Shown piece by piece: positions 8,233-17,033 of a stretch of DNA of 64,000 bases (positions are counted from its first letter, which is position 1; each line of letters begins with the position of its first letter). A program made the translations under genes and the position numbers. Source of the stretch: SpSt-600 sp042408195 (GTDB taxonomy: Bacteria; Chloroflexota; Anaerolineae; SpSt-600); the NCBI GenBank assembly GCA_042408195.1, contig JBHOQL010000107.1:1-64000 (forward strand), read 5' to 3'. A model generated the notes under the pieces. The model made no database searches. It was not told the DNA's origin and saw only the letters and a list, made by a program, of their open reading frames with translations.

Positions 8233-9409
8233 CTTTCTCTATCTCTTCAATTTTAATTGCCTTAACTGCCCTCCTTGCTCCCAAAAAGGCACCGATTATC
8301 CCCCCAATGACACCATAAGCTATGATTGAAGGTATATCCTCTCTTATATTCCGAAGTATATCTTGCACCCCTACTTCTCCCCCTTGCCAAAGACTTAAAA
8401 CTATACGTATAGCTAAGCCTTGAATTGCACCTGAAATCGCGTTTATTAGATGCGATGCTGCACCTCCAACTGCATTTGTAAAAATGCTTGTAAAAAGTGA
8501 GGCTAGCGCGACAAAGAACCCTTCAAATGAGGTTGTAAGGATCCCTAGAATTGTGCCTATCGTTGCACCTAGTGCCCAAAATGGAATCCCTGTAGTTGGG
8601 TGAACCAGATCGGCAACAATACTACCCGCAACAGTCCCAAGTATAGCTCCCGCAAACGGTTCACGAAGCACCTTTGGAAGTCCTGGGAAGTCATCCCACA
8701 TCCAGATTAATAACTTCCAGGTGCCAATGAGACTTATCAAGAGGGTTATCAACAAAGCAATGAAGTAATTAAGTTCAAACCCAGCAATCACGCCAAGGAG
8801 TATTACAATGAGAATAAGCCCATATATAAAAATCGCAAAGAGAGGGTATAAAACCCAAATACCAGGCCACAATATAAATAAAAATCCTATCATTTTCCCT
8901 CGAATAATCATCTCGAGTCCTGCGATGAACACAAGTGCAGATACTCCAATTATGGCGAGAGGAGAGGTAGCGAGATGCAGGCCATCAATAATGCCATCTC
9001 GGATTCCACGTTGAGTCTTTACAACTTTATCAGTCACTTTGTTTAAGGGAGGTTCGTAAGATGAGCACCTGGTTAGCAAAGGTATTCTTCTACAGATTTG
9101 TTCGCTGTGGCTAAGAGCCCGCATCGCGATAAATCCGCTTAATTTAAAGGCGTTGTGAAAACTTTCCCAATATTCTTTCGGAACCTCGCTGCCAAATCCT
9201 GCGACTCTGCAAACCTCAACAAATTCATCGTAGGACAACGAATAATACATTGCAATTAGCCACACGATATGGCGACTTATAACACCTAGGGGCTCAGTCA
9301 TCCCAGAGCTCTCTGAAAAGGTTAGAGGCAAAACAAGCGAGAGCCATATAAAAATAAGAGGCATAATTGCTGATAAGAGTGAGGCCCAAATTCCTTGGCC
9401 CTTTTCCAT
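8219..9409 (-). CDS. Orphan multi-spanning membrane protein
   Basis: 396 residues, not recognised. Hydrophobic segments lie near residues 10-32, 155-172, 175-225 and 230-250, and several glycine-rich helices follow (about 270-380; e.g. GAILGTVAGSIVADL and GVIGGIIGAFLGARR). A soluble stretch of about 100 residues after the first segments contains several cysteines. The glycine-zipper C-terminal half resembles small-residue-packed helices of channel-like or toxin-like proteins, but I do not assign a function. Codon third positions are clearly more A/T-rich than in neighbouring operons, suggesting transfer. GAGGG precedes the ATG. It sits between repeat DNA and the decayed transposon zone. Confidence 0.6.
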   Translation of the reverse strand: MEKGQGIWASLLSAIMPLIFIWLSLVLPLTFSESSGMTEPLGVISRHIVWLIAMYYSLSYDEFVEVCRVAGFGSEVPKEYWESFHNAFKLSGFIAMRALSHSEQICRRIPLLTRCSSYEPPLNKVTDKVVKTQRGIRDGIIDGLHLATSPLAIIGVSALVFIAGLEMIIRGKMIGFLFILWPGIWVLYPLFAIFIYGLILIVILLGVIAGFELNYFIALLITLLISLIGTWKLLIWMWDDFPGLPKVLREPFAGAILGTVAGSIVADLVHPTTGIPFWALGATIGTILGILTTSFEGFFVALASLFTSIFTNAVGGAASHLINAISGAIQGLAIRIVLSLWQGGEVGVQDILRNIREDIPSIIAYGVIGGIIGAFLGARRAVKAIKIEEIEKGETP

Positions 9410-9744
9410 AATCCCTCAAAGCCCTATTTGGCGGCCCAACATGGAATTAGGTTGACGATGTCCGTGTAACAGCCTATATCTGGCAATCGTCCACCTAAAC
9501 GGCAAAATTCAGACAATACCCCGCTCTCGCCGGGACTTGACGAGAGCTACCTTTTGTGATATGCTACACGTAACCTCAGCGCCGCCCACTCGGTGTAGAA
9601 GTAGGCACCCGCTCTGTGCTGAAGCCACCGCCGAGGGTTTTTTTGGTTTTGAAAGGGCAACTACTTACTATAAAAATTATCTCTCAAACCCCCCAGTTTG
9701 TCAAGTCCCAGCGGCAGCATTGTTTGCTCAACTGTTGAAGGGGT
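9410..9744 (+). other. Intergenic region with possible short transcript
   Basis: No protein gene seen. A promoter-like TTGACG (9537-9542), 17-base spacer and TATGCT (9560-9565) point rightwards. About 80 bases further, a G/C-rich imperfect fold ends in CCGAGGGTTTTTTTGG (about 9634-9648), which looks like a terminator. Together these could make a small RNA of roughly 80-90 nt, but the stem is imperfect. Confidence 0.25.
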
Positions 9745-10735
9745 GAGCATGGAGTTGCGCTTCCCTTTGCCCAAGGTGGAGCCAGACCATTCCCTATCCC
9801 CATCCAGGATGCAAGAGGAGACAATTCCGGCTATGGCACGATACCCACCACTCGGAAGCCAAGGCCTATCGCTACCAATGCCTGCACCGCGGCCACTCCT
9901 TTCGGGTTTATCCAGAGGGCGTGCCCCGGAACCATCTCTCCCAACAGGTCAAGGGACTGGCCGTGATACTGTACCTGCTGGACCTGAGCTACGGGGCCGT
10001 CCCCCCGTTGCTGGAGGCGCTAGGTTTGTCTACCTGACACTCCAGAAGGCAAACCAGCGGGTCCCTGGGACGAGACGGCAGGAGGTCTTTGAGGGGATAC
10101 GGACTCCAGCAATAGGAAGTGAGGTCACCTCGGTCAAGGTGAAGGGGAAACGGTATCCGATTGGGCTGACGGTGGATGCGCTTAGCGGATCGGTGCTGAC
10201 CATGGATGGGCTGGAGGGGGAGGATGCGGAGACCTTGAAAGTATGGCTCCAATGGGTAGCCAAGGCCACGAGCGCCGAGATTCTGGTGACCGATGATGCG
10301 TATGCCTTCAAGGAGGCGACGGATGAATTGGGGCTGGGACATCAGATCCGCAAGAGCCACCTGCAGTGGAACATGGAGCAGCTGGTGGAGGAGCTTAAGG
10401 AATTGGCAAGGAGCGATACCGATGGATCGTTACGGGCGATTGGGGTGTCTCCGGGGCAAGCGGTGGCGGATTTGGACCGGTTGAAATAGCTGATTCGGCA
10501 GCGGTGACCGGAAGATGGGACAGAATTGGAGCAGATGCTGGAGAAGAATCTGCCGAGTGGAGGGGAAAAGGCGAGCCGTGGCCTATCGGATTCGGCTGCT
10601 TTTGCTGGATCGGTGGAATTTTTGGCCACGGTTGCCGAGGTATCGGCGTTGGCAGGAGCCGAAGGGGAAGCAGTTGGATGGGACGAACAACGCCACCAAG
10701 AAGGCTATCTGCCCTTTTGCTAGGTTACTGAATTT
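9745..10735 (+). pseudogene. Decayed DDE transposase
   Basis: Pieces of one transposase occur in at least three frames. An N-terminal piece (about 9835-10010) reads DTHHSEAKAYRYQC, then a YPEGV and LSYGAVPPLLEALG helix region. The central DDE part (10040-10489) includes TVDALSG and VTDDAYAFKEA with the first two acidic residues. The last piece, after a stop and frameshift, includes KGKQLDGTNNATKKAI, a motif normally beside the third acidic residue. The sequence then breaks off. It resembles a transposase type common in Chloroflexota genomes, but I cannot name the IS family. No terminal inverted repeats were found. Certainly non-functional. Confidence 0.75.
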
Positions 10736-10743
10736 TGAACAAT

Positions 10744-11340
10744 CACGGCCTGGTCCCTGGTCTACGAATGGTTCTTTGAAGTCGGCCCCGCCGTCCGCAC
10801 CTTCGGACCAGAGGATGCTCTAACTCAGGATATTATGCACGATCCAGGCCTTCAGGCCTTCCGGCAGGCGTGGGCTCAAGCCGGCTATCCAGTTCCCTGG
10901 GAATGGCACCATCAGGCGGATGTGCGGACCGGCGGCTGGCCCAGGGGGCCTGGTCTATGCCCAAGAACATCTGGTTGAGCTGCCCCTGGCCACCGGATTG
11001 GGTTTGCTGGGCTTGGGACCGAATGATCCGCACAGCTCCCTGGATCCCGTCAGCGGTATCATCGGCTCTCTGGACACCATTCGGGTAGAACCTACAGAAC
11101 GAGCAGGATGGGCGCGAATCAAAGTTGTCAATGTGATGGATTGGCACTCCAGAACCCGTATTCCCAGAACCCCTTTCTCACTGGTTGAAGGGCCTGATTG
11201 GCTTTTAACCCAGATTTTGGGAGCCGAGGTTGATTTTGTGCCCCGACCAATCCGTCGTGACTGGCCCTTATGGGCGCCGTGGTTGCCCGGGGGAGCTATA
11301 AAAAACAAAGTTTCTGGTGGGAGGAGCCGCGACCATGAAG
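10744..11340 (+). pseudogene. Frameshifted fragment of a large secreted-type protein
   Basis: One conserved-looking protein is split over two frames. The first piece (10744-10920) contains YEWFFEVGPAVRTFGPEDAL and GYPVPWEWHHQADV. The second (about 10925-11335) continues with YAQEHLVELPLATGLGLL, SLDPVSGIIGSLDTI and VVNVMDWHSRTRIP and ends in a WWEEPRP-like tail. Such tails occur, as I recall, at the C-terminus of long extracellular multi-domain proteins of Chloroflexota, but I cannot name the domain. The N-terminal part is missing. A second start (ATG at about 11335, beginning MKKILWMAI) follows and breaks down within 25 codons. Remnant of an accessory locus. Confidence 0.45.
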
Positions 11341-11534
11341 AAAATCCTTTGGATGGCAATTATCCCTCCAACTCTATGCATTCGGGGAAAAGATTTTTGA
11401 TCTCAGCGGCCGCTGGTGGATTGAACCGGTTAAGAAAGGAGGGTTTCGTTTGAGGCCAGGATGATCAGGAACAGGGAAGTTGCTCTTAGGTGAGAGAACA
11501 ACTCAGAAACCTTCGCCAGATAATCCTTCGCGTC

Positions 11535-11930
11535 CACACGGCGGGATCGCTCACAGGATCCGCAACGGAAGCAAGGATGGCCGCTTTCGGTGGGTTTGCC
11601 GCCAGTGCCATCATTCCTCTGGCCTGACTTATGGGACGCCAATATATCGGCTATGGACTTCCCTTGCGGAAGTGGGATATTCCCTGCTCTTTCTGATGCG
11701 CCAGGGTAGCCTCAATGCCGCCGAGGAAATCTCCGGCCATAAATACGAAACCCTTGAGCGATGGCTCCGCTGAAGGGGGTTTTGCGGGACCGGCTGAATG
11801 CGTGGACTCGGAAAAAACCATGCTTTTGACGAATCGCTGGAAACGTGGGATGCCCTGGTGAAAATGGAGTGGCCTCATCCGGCGTTGGGGGAGGAAGCTT
11901 CAGAACTTCCTGAAGACCAGTGCTAGGCGA
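11535..11930 (+). pseudogene. Zinc-ribbon transposase fragment
   Basis: The frame ending at 11773 encodes a zinc-ribbon-like RIRNGSKDGRFRWVCRQC (the first Cys pair is lost to frame change) followed by a helix-turn-helix region (AAEEISGHKYETLERWLR). This is the typical N-terminus of IS1/IS1595-like transposases. A stop follows. The next 150 bases contain a C-terminal-looking scrap in another frame (ESLETWDALVKMEWPHP, near 11835). No catalytic core is visible. Confidence 0.55.
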
Positions 11931-12023
11931 CGTTCCCACAGTAGGTCTCTCAGGCCCATGATTTCCTATTTTCCCCACCCCGTAGGTCGGGTTGCAGGAG
12001 ATGGCAACATGAGCTAAGCCGAA

Positions 12024-13316
12024 TTACGGGGCCGGATTCAGCACACGGCCGACGAAAAGGACAGTGCCGGTTTGAAGGTCGCGGATGAAGAAAATGAAGG
12101 GACGATCAACGGTTACCTGAACCCGAGGCTGCAGCACAGCCGTCACCCTGATAACCACTCCCGTTGCCGCAGCGGCTTCGGTTCCCTCTTCATTTACAGA
12201 GACGAAAGTTTTGTGGAAGATGTCATCTATATACAAGTATCGAGTGCCATCTATCCCCGAAAAGTCGGCTTCGTTGGGAGTAAAGGCAGTCCGGACTCCC
12301 AGAGCTTTGAGGATTCCCGCCAGCTGGAAATTGTACTCCACCCGGAAACGAGGCAGCGTCAGGGCAACTTGGCTGTATTCTATCTTCTGCAGGATGTCCT
12401 GAACCCTTTCAGCGTTGAGGGTCTTCTCGAAAGCTTCAAACTGCCCCTCAGCAGGCAGGAGGATAACCATAGCCATCTTGCCGCCTTCATAGGGTATTTC
12501 GACAGCCTGATAACCTTCGCCTTCAGCGTAACCGAGTTTAGCAGTCTGGCGCATCATCGGGACAGTGACCTCGCGGCCATCGAGGAGGTAGAAAGTGCCA
12601 TCCGCGGTAAGGTCCTTGTCGAAGGGCTCAGCCCAGGCTGCTTTGAAGTAAATGGCGTTTGTGAGGACAAGGCGGGTTAAAGTATCAATCGCCCCAGGAG
12701 GAAGAAGTTCCTGGATGCGACCCTCTGTGCGATCGCTGACCCATTCGTTGATGATTTTGCGAGCGGTCTCAGGATCCTGCGAAAAATCCAACAGCATTAG
12801 GCCCGCGCCGTAATTCTGAGCCAGGGTATCAAGGAACTCACGGAGGAACTTGTATCCGCGCTGGCCCCACAGGGCATTGGCGATATGCAGACGGAAACCT
12901 TTCCCCTCTTCCTGTTTAGCCTGCGCCTGACCTGTCAGCGCCAGGTCCAGACTGTTGAAGGCTGGATGCAGTCGCCTCTGAGGCAGAGTAAAGTGCAGCA
13001 CTCGGGCCATCTCTTGCTCGGTTTCCCCCCGCGCACCAGCATAAGTCATCGCTAGGGCTACAGAGATGCTGTAAGGGGAAAAGAAGAGATTGCCATCGGA
13101 CCTTTCCCGCAGGGCTTGATAGAGGTCAAAGGCGAAAGCCGTATTGCCGTTGACCAGCTCCTGAAGTTCTTCAGGGGTAACGTCCGGGGAAGTGACGCGC
13201 GGCTTATCCGATTTCAAAAGCTGAGCTTCTGCAACCTTTACCGGAGAGGGCATGCACCCCGCTACCACCCCCAGAAAGGCGATCCCGAGCAATAAGCACC
13301 TGATCAAGGTGTTCAT
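12024..13316 (-). CDS. Serpin lipoprotein (serine protease inhibitor)
   Basis: 430 residues. The signal peptide ends in lipobox VAGC (Cys21), so the inhibitor is probably anchored outside the membrane. The complete serpin fold is recognisable: NLFFSPYSISVALAM near the start, the FKAAWAEPF shutter region, and the C-terminal DRPFIFFIRD. The hinge of the reactive loop is EEGTEAAAATG (376-386), with the short side chains needed for inhibitory insertion. Counting from hinge Gly378 as P15 puts P1 near Thr392, with Arg390 at P3. It is therefore probably inhibitory, though the target cannot be predicted firmly. The ribosome site GGGAGGTG precedes the ATG. It lies 5 kb from a secreted subtilase, a plausible but unproven partner. 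Confidence 0.92.
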   Translation of the reverse strand: MNTLIRCLLLGIAFLGVVAGCMPSPVKVAEAQLLKSDKPRVTSPDVTPEELQELVNGNTAFAFDLYQALRERSDGNLFFSPYSISVALAMTYAGARGETEQEMARVLHFTLPQRRLHPAFNSLDLALTGQAQAKQEEGKGFRLHIANALWGQRGYKFLREFLDTLAQNYGAGLMLLDFSQDPETARKIINEWVSDRTEGRIQELLPPGAIDTLTRLVLTNAIYFKAAWAEPFDKDLTADGTFYLLDGREVTVPMMRQTAKLGYAEGEGYQAVEIPYEGGKMAMVILLPAEGQFEAFEKTLNAERVQDILQKIEYSQVALTLPRFRVEYNFQLAGILKALGVRTAFTPNEADFSGIDGTRYLYIDDIFHKTFVSVNEEGTEAAAATGVVIRVTAVLQPRVQVTVDRPFIFFIRDLQTGTVLFVGRVLNPAP

Positions 13317-13925
13317 ATGGCACCTCCCTTATGCCAAATAAACTCTGTAATCTATGACGACAATGGGCCGACTTAAGTTCCAATCGGGCATAGAGGGGGC
13401 TAAAATTTCACCCGCTCACTGGTTTCCGAGGCCCCCATTATACCTTAACGATTTTGGCGCTAGGTCTCCGTTAGCTTGCCTTCTCAGGCAAAGCTCCCTT
13501 ATCAGAGCACCCCCTTCGCCACAACAGATGCCTCCGAGCACGCCCGATTGCACTGATCGCTTTGGCTTACAAATTCGCTTGCTTTGCAAACGTTCCCCTC
13601 AAGCTCCTCCCGCCTTCCGAGCTGCTGGTAAAGGGGGAAGCCCTTTCGAAATCGAGCTCTGCTGCCCTTTCATGGACACAAATGGCCTCTTTGTGCGACC
13701 AAGCTCCAGGTAAACATTGCGTCCAGACCGAGAGTCGGGCCCCATGGCTTCCTCGGAGGCCAGAATAGCTTTATCACAATTCATTTCCGAAACCCAGTTC
13801 GTAGACGAGGAAAAGGGAAAGGATGCTAAACCGCCGGGAAAATCTAAGCTAGCAGGAATGAGCCATCCAGAAACGCAGGAGTTTTGCCAAATTTCCGAGA
13901 AGCCATTAGCAAACTGGCGGTTTCT
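13317..13925. other. Gene-free interval
   Basis: About 600 bases between the DUF218 gene and the serpin gene. Open frames exist on both strands but show no recognisable protein, no ribosome sites and biased composition. I see no repeat, tRNA or clear promoter. Confidence 0.5.
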
Positions 13926-13935
13926 CTACCGCCAG
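13914..13935 (-). terminator. Hairpin at the end of the DUF218 gene
   Basis: CTGGCGGT and ACCGCCAG form an 8-bp stem with a 6-nt loop spanning the stop codon, followed on the minus strand by TTTGCTAATGG. It is a plausible terminator for the long M23-to-DUF218 operon, although the T tract is short. Confidence 0.45.
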
Positions 13936-14543
13936 ATTCTGTGGGCTTGGAGCCAAAGGGCTACGGAACGGGGGACAAAGCCGCTATCTTCTATGAGGGA
14001 GCCAACCACCAACATCGTCTCCCGCAGGGTGAGGTAAATCCGCTCGCCTATGGGTATTACGCTCAGGTCTGTATTAGTGGGGCTCGTGTAAACCCTAAGG
14101 CCTGCCCTCTGGAAAAGTAAACTGGCCCTGAAGAGGTGAAAGGGGTGACTTACCACAATTACACTCTTCCACCCCATTTCGTTGGCCAAAGCTCTCACAG
14201 CTCGAGCCTCTTCGCGGGTGGTCATAGCACCATCAGCTATGATTATACGCTCCGGAGGCACCCCAAGTTCTATGGCTCTGCGCCTCGCCACTGCAGCTGC
14301 AGACATGGGTTCATTTTTGTAACCACCGGCGCAGACCAAATAGGGAGCAAAACCACGGTGGTAAAGTTCTGCCCCGTGGCGCACACGAGCTTCTAAGTTC
14401 GGTCCGACCAGCGCCCCAAGTACTACGATGGCATCAGCAGGGTGGACCCGATCCACCATACCGGTGGTATAGACGTTCACGCTTATGAGGATAAGCATCC
14501 CCAACGACGTGAGCGCAAGCCAGAACAGAAACCTGCTGCTCAT
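13926..14543 (-). CDS. DUF218 (YdcF/SanA-like) membrane-anchored protein
   Basis: 205 residues from the ATG at 14543. An upstream in-frame ATG at 14588 would overlap lipA by 32 bases and is less likely. One N-terminal membrane segment (about 5-25) is followed by a DUF218 domain: DAIVVLGA, then ERIIIADGAMTTREEA and VIVVSHPFHLFRA, the conserved blocks of the SanA/YdcF family. That family is linked to envelope integrity and vancomycin sensitivity in enterobacteria, but its reaction is unknown. Last gene of the operon, directly after lipA. Confidence 0.82.
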   Translation of the reverse strand: MSSRFLFWLALTSLGMLILISVNVYTTGMVDRVHPADAIVVLGALVGPNLEARVRHGAELYHRGFAPYLVCAGGYKNEPMSAAAVARRRAIELGVPPERIIIADGAMTTREEARAVRALANEMGWKSVIVVSHPFHLFRASLLFQRAGLRVYTSPTNTDLSVIPIGERIYLTLRETMLVVGSLIEDSGFVPRSVALWLQAHRIWR

Positions 14544-14556
14544 GGCAATGGTCCCA

Positions 14557-15642
14557 TCAGAGACCCTTGAAGTAAGAACTGCGGACAAGAGGGCCTGATA
14601 CTACGGTCCTGAAGCCCATTTCCTTCCCCACTTGGCTGTACCACTCAAACTCCAAAGGGTGGATGTATTCGGCAACGGGTAACTGTTGAGGGGTCGGCTG
14701 GAGGTATTGCCCTACCGTCAGCATCTCGCATCCGGCTCGGCGCAGATCAGCCATAACCTCCAGGACTTCGCCTCTGGTCTCACCAAGCCCCACCATCAGG
14801 CCTGATTTGGTAGTGAAACCAGCCCTGTCCGCCAAGGCGAGAATCCCAAGAGAACGCCGATAATCGGCCCCGGGACGAACATGGGGGTAGAGCCTGGGCA
14901 CCGTTTCCACGTTGTGGTTGAGGATATCGGGCTTCGCTTCAAGGACCTTTTCCAGGCTCTTTACGGAACCGCCGAAATCAGGGATGAGGACTTCTACCAC
15001 AGCTTCTGGGAGGCAAGTCCTAATGGCTCTTACGGTTTCAGCGAACTGACCGGCTCCTCCATCGGGCAGGTCATCCCTGGTTACTGATGTAATAACCACA
15101 TGGCGGAGGCCAAGCCTCCGGGCAGCCTCGGCCACTCTCTCAGGCTCTTCGGGGTCGGGTGGAAGTGGGCGCCCCCTCTTTACCGAACAGAAACGACAAT
15201 GGCGGGTGCAGACATCTCCCAGAATCATGAAGGTGGCCGTTCCCCTGCCCCAGCACTCTGCAATGTTGGGGCAAAGGGCTTCCTGGCAGACGGTATGGAG
15301 GTTGAGTTCTTCCAACAGGGAAGCCAATCGTTCTACCTGTTCCCCTTGAGGGGCCTTTGCCTTGAGCCAAGGAGCTTCTTTTATGCCCCAAGTTACCTCA
15401 AAACCGAACTTCCGCGCAAATTCCACTGCTTCTGTTTCCGGAATGAGCCCCAGCCTGAAAATCGAGGGCTTTTCCTCAGGCCCGGACGTCAAGACGAGAT
15501 AGCTACCGGTTTCGGGGTTTGAGCCGAGCAAAAGAAAACCTCTATCGGAGCTGCTTGCTTCGGACATGTGTTGAGCAAAACTCAAAGCTCGGCGCTGATC
15601 CATCGCGCCAAGCCTTAGTATCGCCAATCCCTTCCTCACCAT
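14557..15642 (-). CDS. lipA: Lipoyl synthase with N-terminal extension
   Basis: Radical SAM enzyme inserting two sulfurs into octanoyl-carrier protein. The auxiliary cluster cysteines are Cys119, Cys124 and Cys130 (CX4CX5C), the radical SAM motif CTRHCRFC is Cys145/149/152, and the RSSY terminus that ligates the auxiliary cluster is at 354-357. Length is 361. Residues 1-88 are an extra N-terminal region before the normal opening PWLKAKAP. It begins MVRKGLAILRLGAMDQRRAL and looks globular, but I do not recognise it. The ATG overlaps the lpd stop, so the two are coupled. A shorter start is possible, but no ATG with a good ribosome site is evident near residue 88. Confidence 0.92.
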   Translation of the reverse strand: MVRKGLAILRLGAMDQRRALSFAQHMSEASSSDRGFLLLGSNPETGSYLVLTSGPEEKPSIFRLGLIPETEAVEFARKFGFEVTWGIKEAPWLKAKAPQGEQVERLASLLEELNLHTVCQEALCPNIAECWGRGTATFMILGDVCTRHCRFCSVKRGRPLPPDPEEPERVAEAARRLGLRHVVITSVTRDDLPDGGAGQFAETVRAIRTCLPEAVVEVLIPDFGGSVKSLEKVLEAKPDILNHNVETVPRLYPHVRPGADYRRSLGILALADRAGFTTKSGLMVGLGETRGEVLEVMADLRRAGCEMLTVGQYLQPTPQQLPVAEYIHPLEFEWYSQVGKEMGFRTVVSGPLVRSSYFKGL

Positions 15643-17006
15643 TTGGGCAGGTAAAGGGCTTTACCTAAAAGGTCTCGGGCAGCCTCTTGGCGGGTTTCGC
15701 TAAGGCAAGGATGGCCAGCTATGGCATCAGCAAGGTCCTCGGCCAGGGCTTCCAGCTTTATAGCTAGGACTGCTTGGTCAATGAGTTCCGTAGCCCACGG
15801 CCCCACTATGTGAACCCCCAGGATTTTGCCGTAGGTGGCCTCAGCCACAATCTTCACTGAACCTGCAGTCTCGCCCATAGCCATAGCCCTGGCGTTCAGA
15901 GCCAGGGGTATGATACTTACCCTAACCTGATAGCCTGCCCTCTCGGCTTCCTCCTGGGTTAAGCCCACGGAAGCTGCTTCAGGTCGCCCGAAGATGCAGC
16001 GAGGGATTAGGCGCTTGTACAAAGAGCTCTCCAGCCCCATGATATTTTCAGCGGCCACAATCCCCCCAGCAGTAGCTTCGTGGGAAAAGCGGCCACCTGC
16101 CGCATCCCCTACAGCGTAAACGGTTGGGCAGGAGCTCAGCATCTTCTCATTTACTGCTATGACTCCCCTCTCAACCCTAACCCCAACCCTTTCCAGACCC
16201 AGGTTATCTAAGGCTGGGATGCGCTCAGCCACCAGCACTTTGTCTACGATGATTTCCCTTTCCCCTTTGCGGTCCACTATGGACACAGCGAGCTCCGACC
16301 CTCTGCGCCTTATTGCCTGGACCATGGCCTCCACCAAGATTTCAACCCCTTCTTCCCTAAGGGCAGCCCCAATCCTCTGGCGTATCTCTTCGTCTTCGCC
16401 CGGCAATACCCTTCTCTCCTTTTCCACGATGGTCACTCGGCTTCCGAAAGCGCTGAAAATTGAGGCCAGGGCAATCTGAGGAGGCTCGCTCCCAACGATC
16501 AATAGGCGAGGTGGGACCTGGCTCAGGTTCAGTGCTTCCTCGGGGGTAATGACTCCTTCCTCATGAATGCCTTCAATCGCGGGCTTTGTGAATTTGAAGC
16601 CCACGGCAATGACCACTGCATCCCCCGTGATTTCCCTCCCGTCCACTTCCACCGTCTTTGGACCAGAAAGCTTAGCTCTGCCCTTTATCACCTCCACGCC
16701 ATTTCCAGCCAGAAGGCTTTCTATGCCCATACGGATTTCTTCAACGATTTGGTTCTTGCGGGCCACCGCTGTGGCGAGGTCGAAAGCCATTTCTTTAAAC
16801 GATATACCGTACTCCTGAGCTCTGCGGAGCTGAGCCAGAAGGCGAGCTGTGGTCTGGAGAGCTTCCACAGGCACACAAGCCCTGTTGGTGCAATTTCCCC
16901 CGATCTCTCCTTTTTCTATGAGGGTTACTTTAGCCCCTAGCTGAGCGGCCCTTATAGCTGCAGCCACTCCTCCGGGTCCTCCGCCGATAACGATCACCTT
17001 GGCCAT
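15636..17006 (-). CDS. lpdA: Dihydrolipoyl dehydrogenase-like flavoprotein
   Basis: 456 residues of the pyridine nucleotide-disulfide oxidoreductase family. The FAD-binding GGGPGG is at 8-13, the redox disulfide Cys39-Cys44 lies in GGNCTNRAC, the NAD(P) domain has a VGSEPPQIA variant, and the C-terminal catalytic pair is His432/Glu437 in HPCLSE. The residues after the second Cys (VPVEAL) differ from the usual IPSKAL, so this is a divergent lipoamide dehydrogenase or a relative. Coupling to lipA favours a lipoyl substrate. No E1/E2 or glycine-cleavage genes are in the window. AAGGAGG precedes the ATG. Confidence 0.82.
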   Translation of the reverse strand: MAKVIVIGGGPGGVAAAIRAAQLGAKVTLIEKGEIGGNCTNRACVPVEALQTTARLLAQLRRAQEYGISFKEMAFDLATAVARKNQIVEEIRMGIESLLAGNGVEVIKGRAKLSGPKTVEVDGREITGDAVVIAVGFKFTKPAIEGIHEEGVITPEEALNLSQVPPRLLIVGSEPPQIALASIFSAFGSRVTIVEKERRVLPGEDEEIRQRIGAALREEGVEILVEAMVQAIRRRGSELAVSIVDRKGEREIIVDKVLVAERIPALDNLGLERVGVRVERGVIAVNEKMLSSCPTVYAVGDAAGGRFSHEATAGGIVAAENIMGLESSLYKRLIPRCIFGRPEAASVGLTQEEAERAGYQVRVSIIPLALNARAMAMGETAGSVKIVAEATYGKILGVHIVGPWATELIDQAVLAIKLEALAEDLADAIAGHPCLSETRQEAARDLLGKALYLPKW

Positions 17007-17033
17007 AATATGCCTCCTTCTGTGTTTAGCGGA

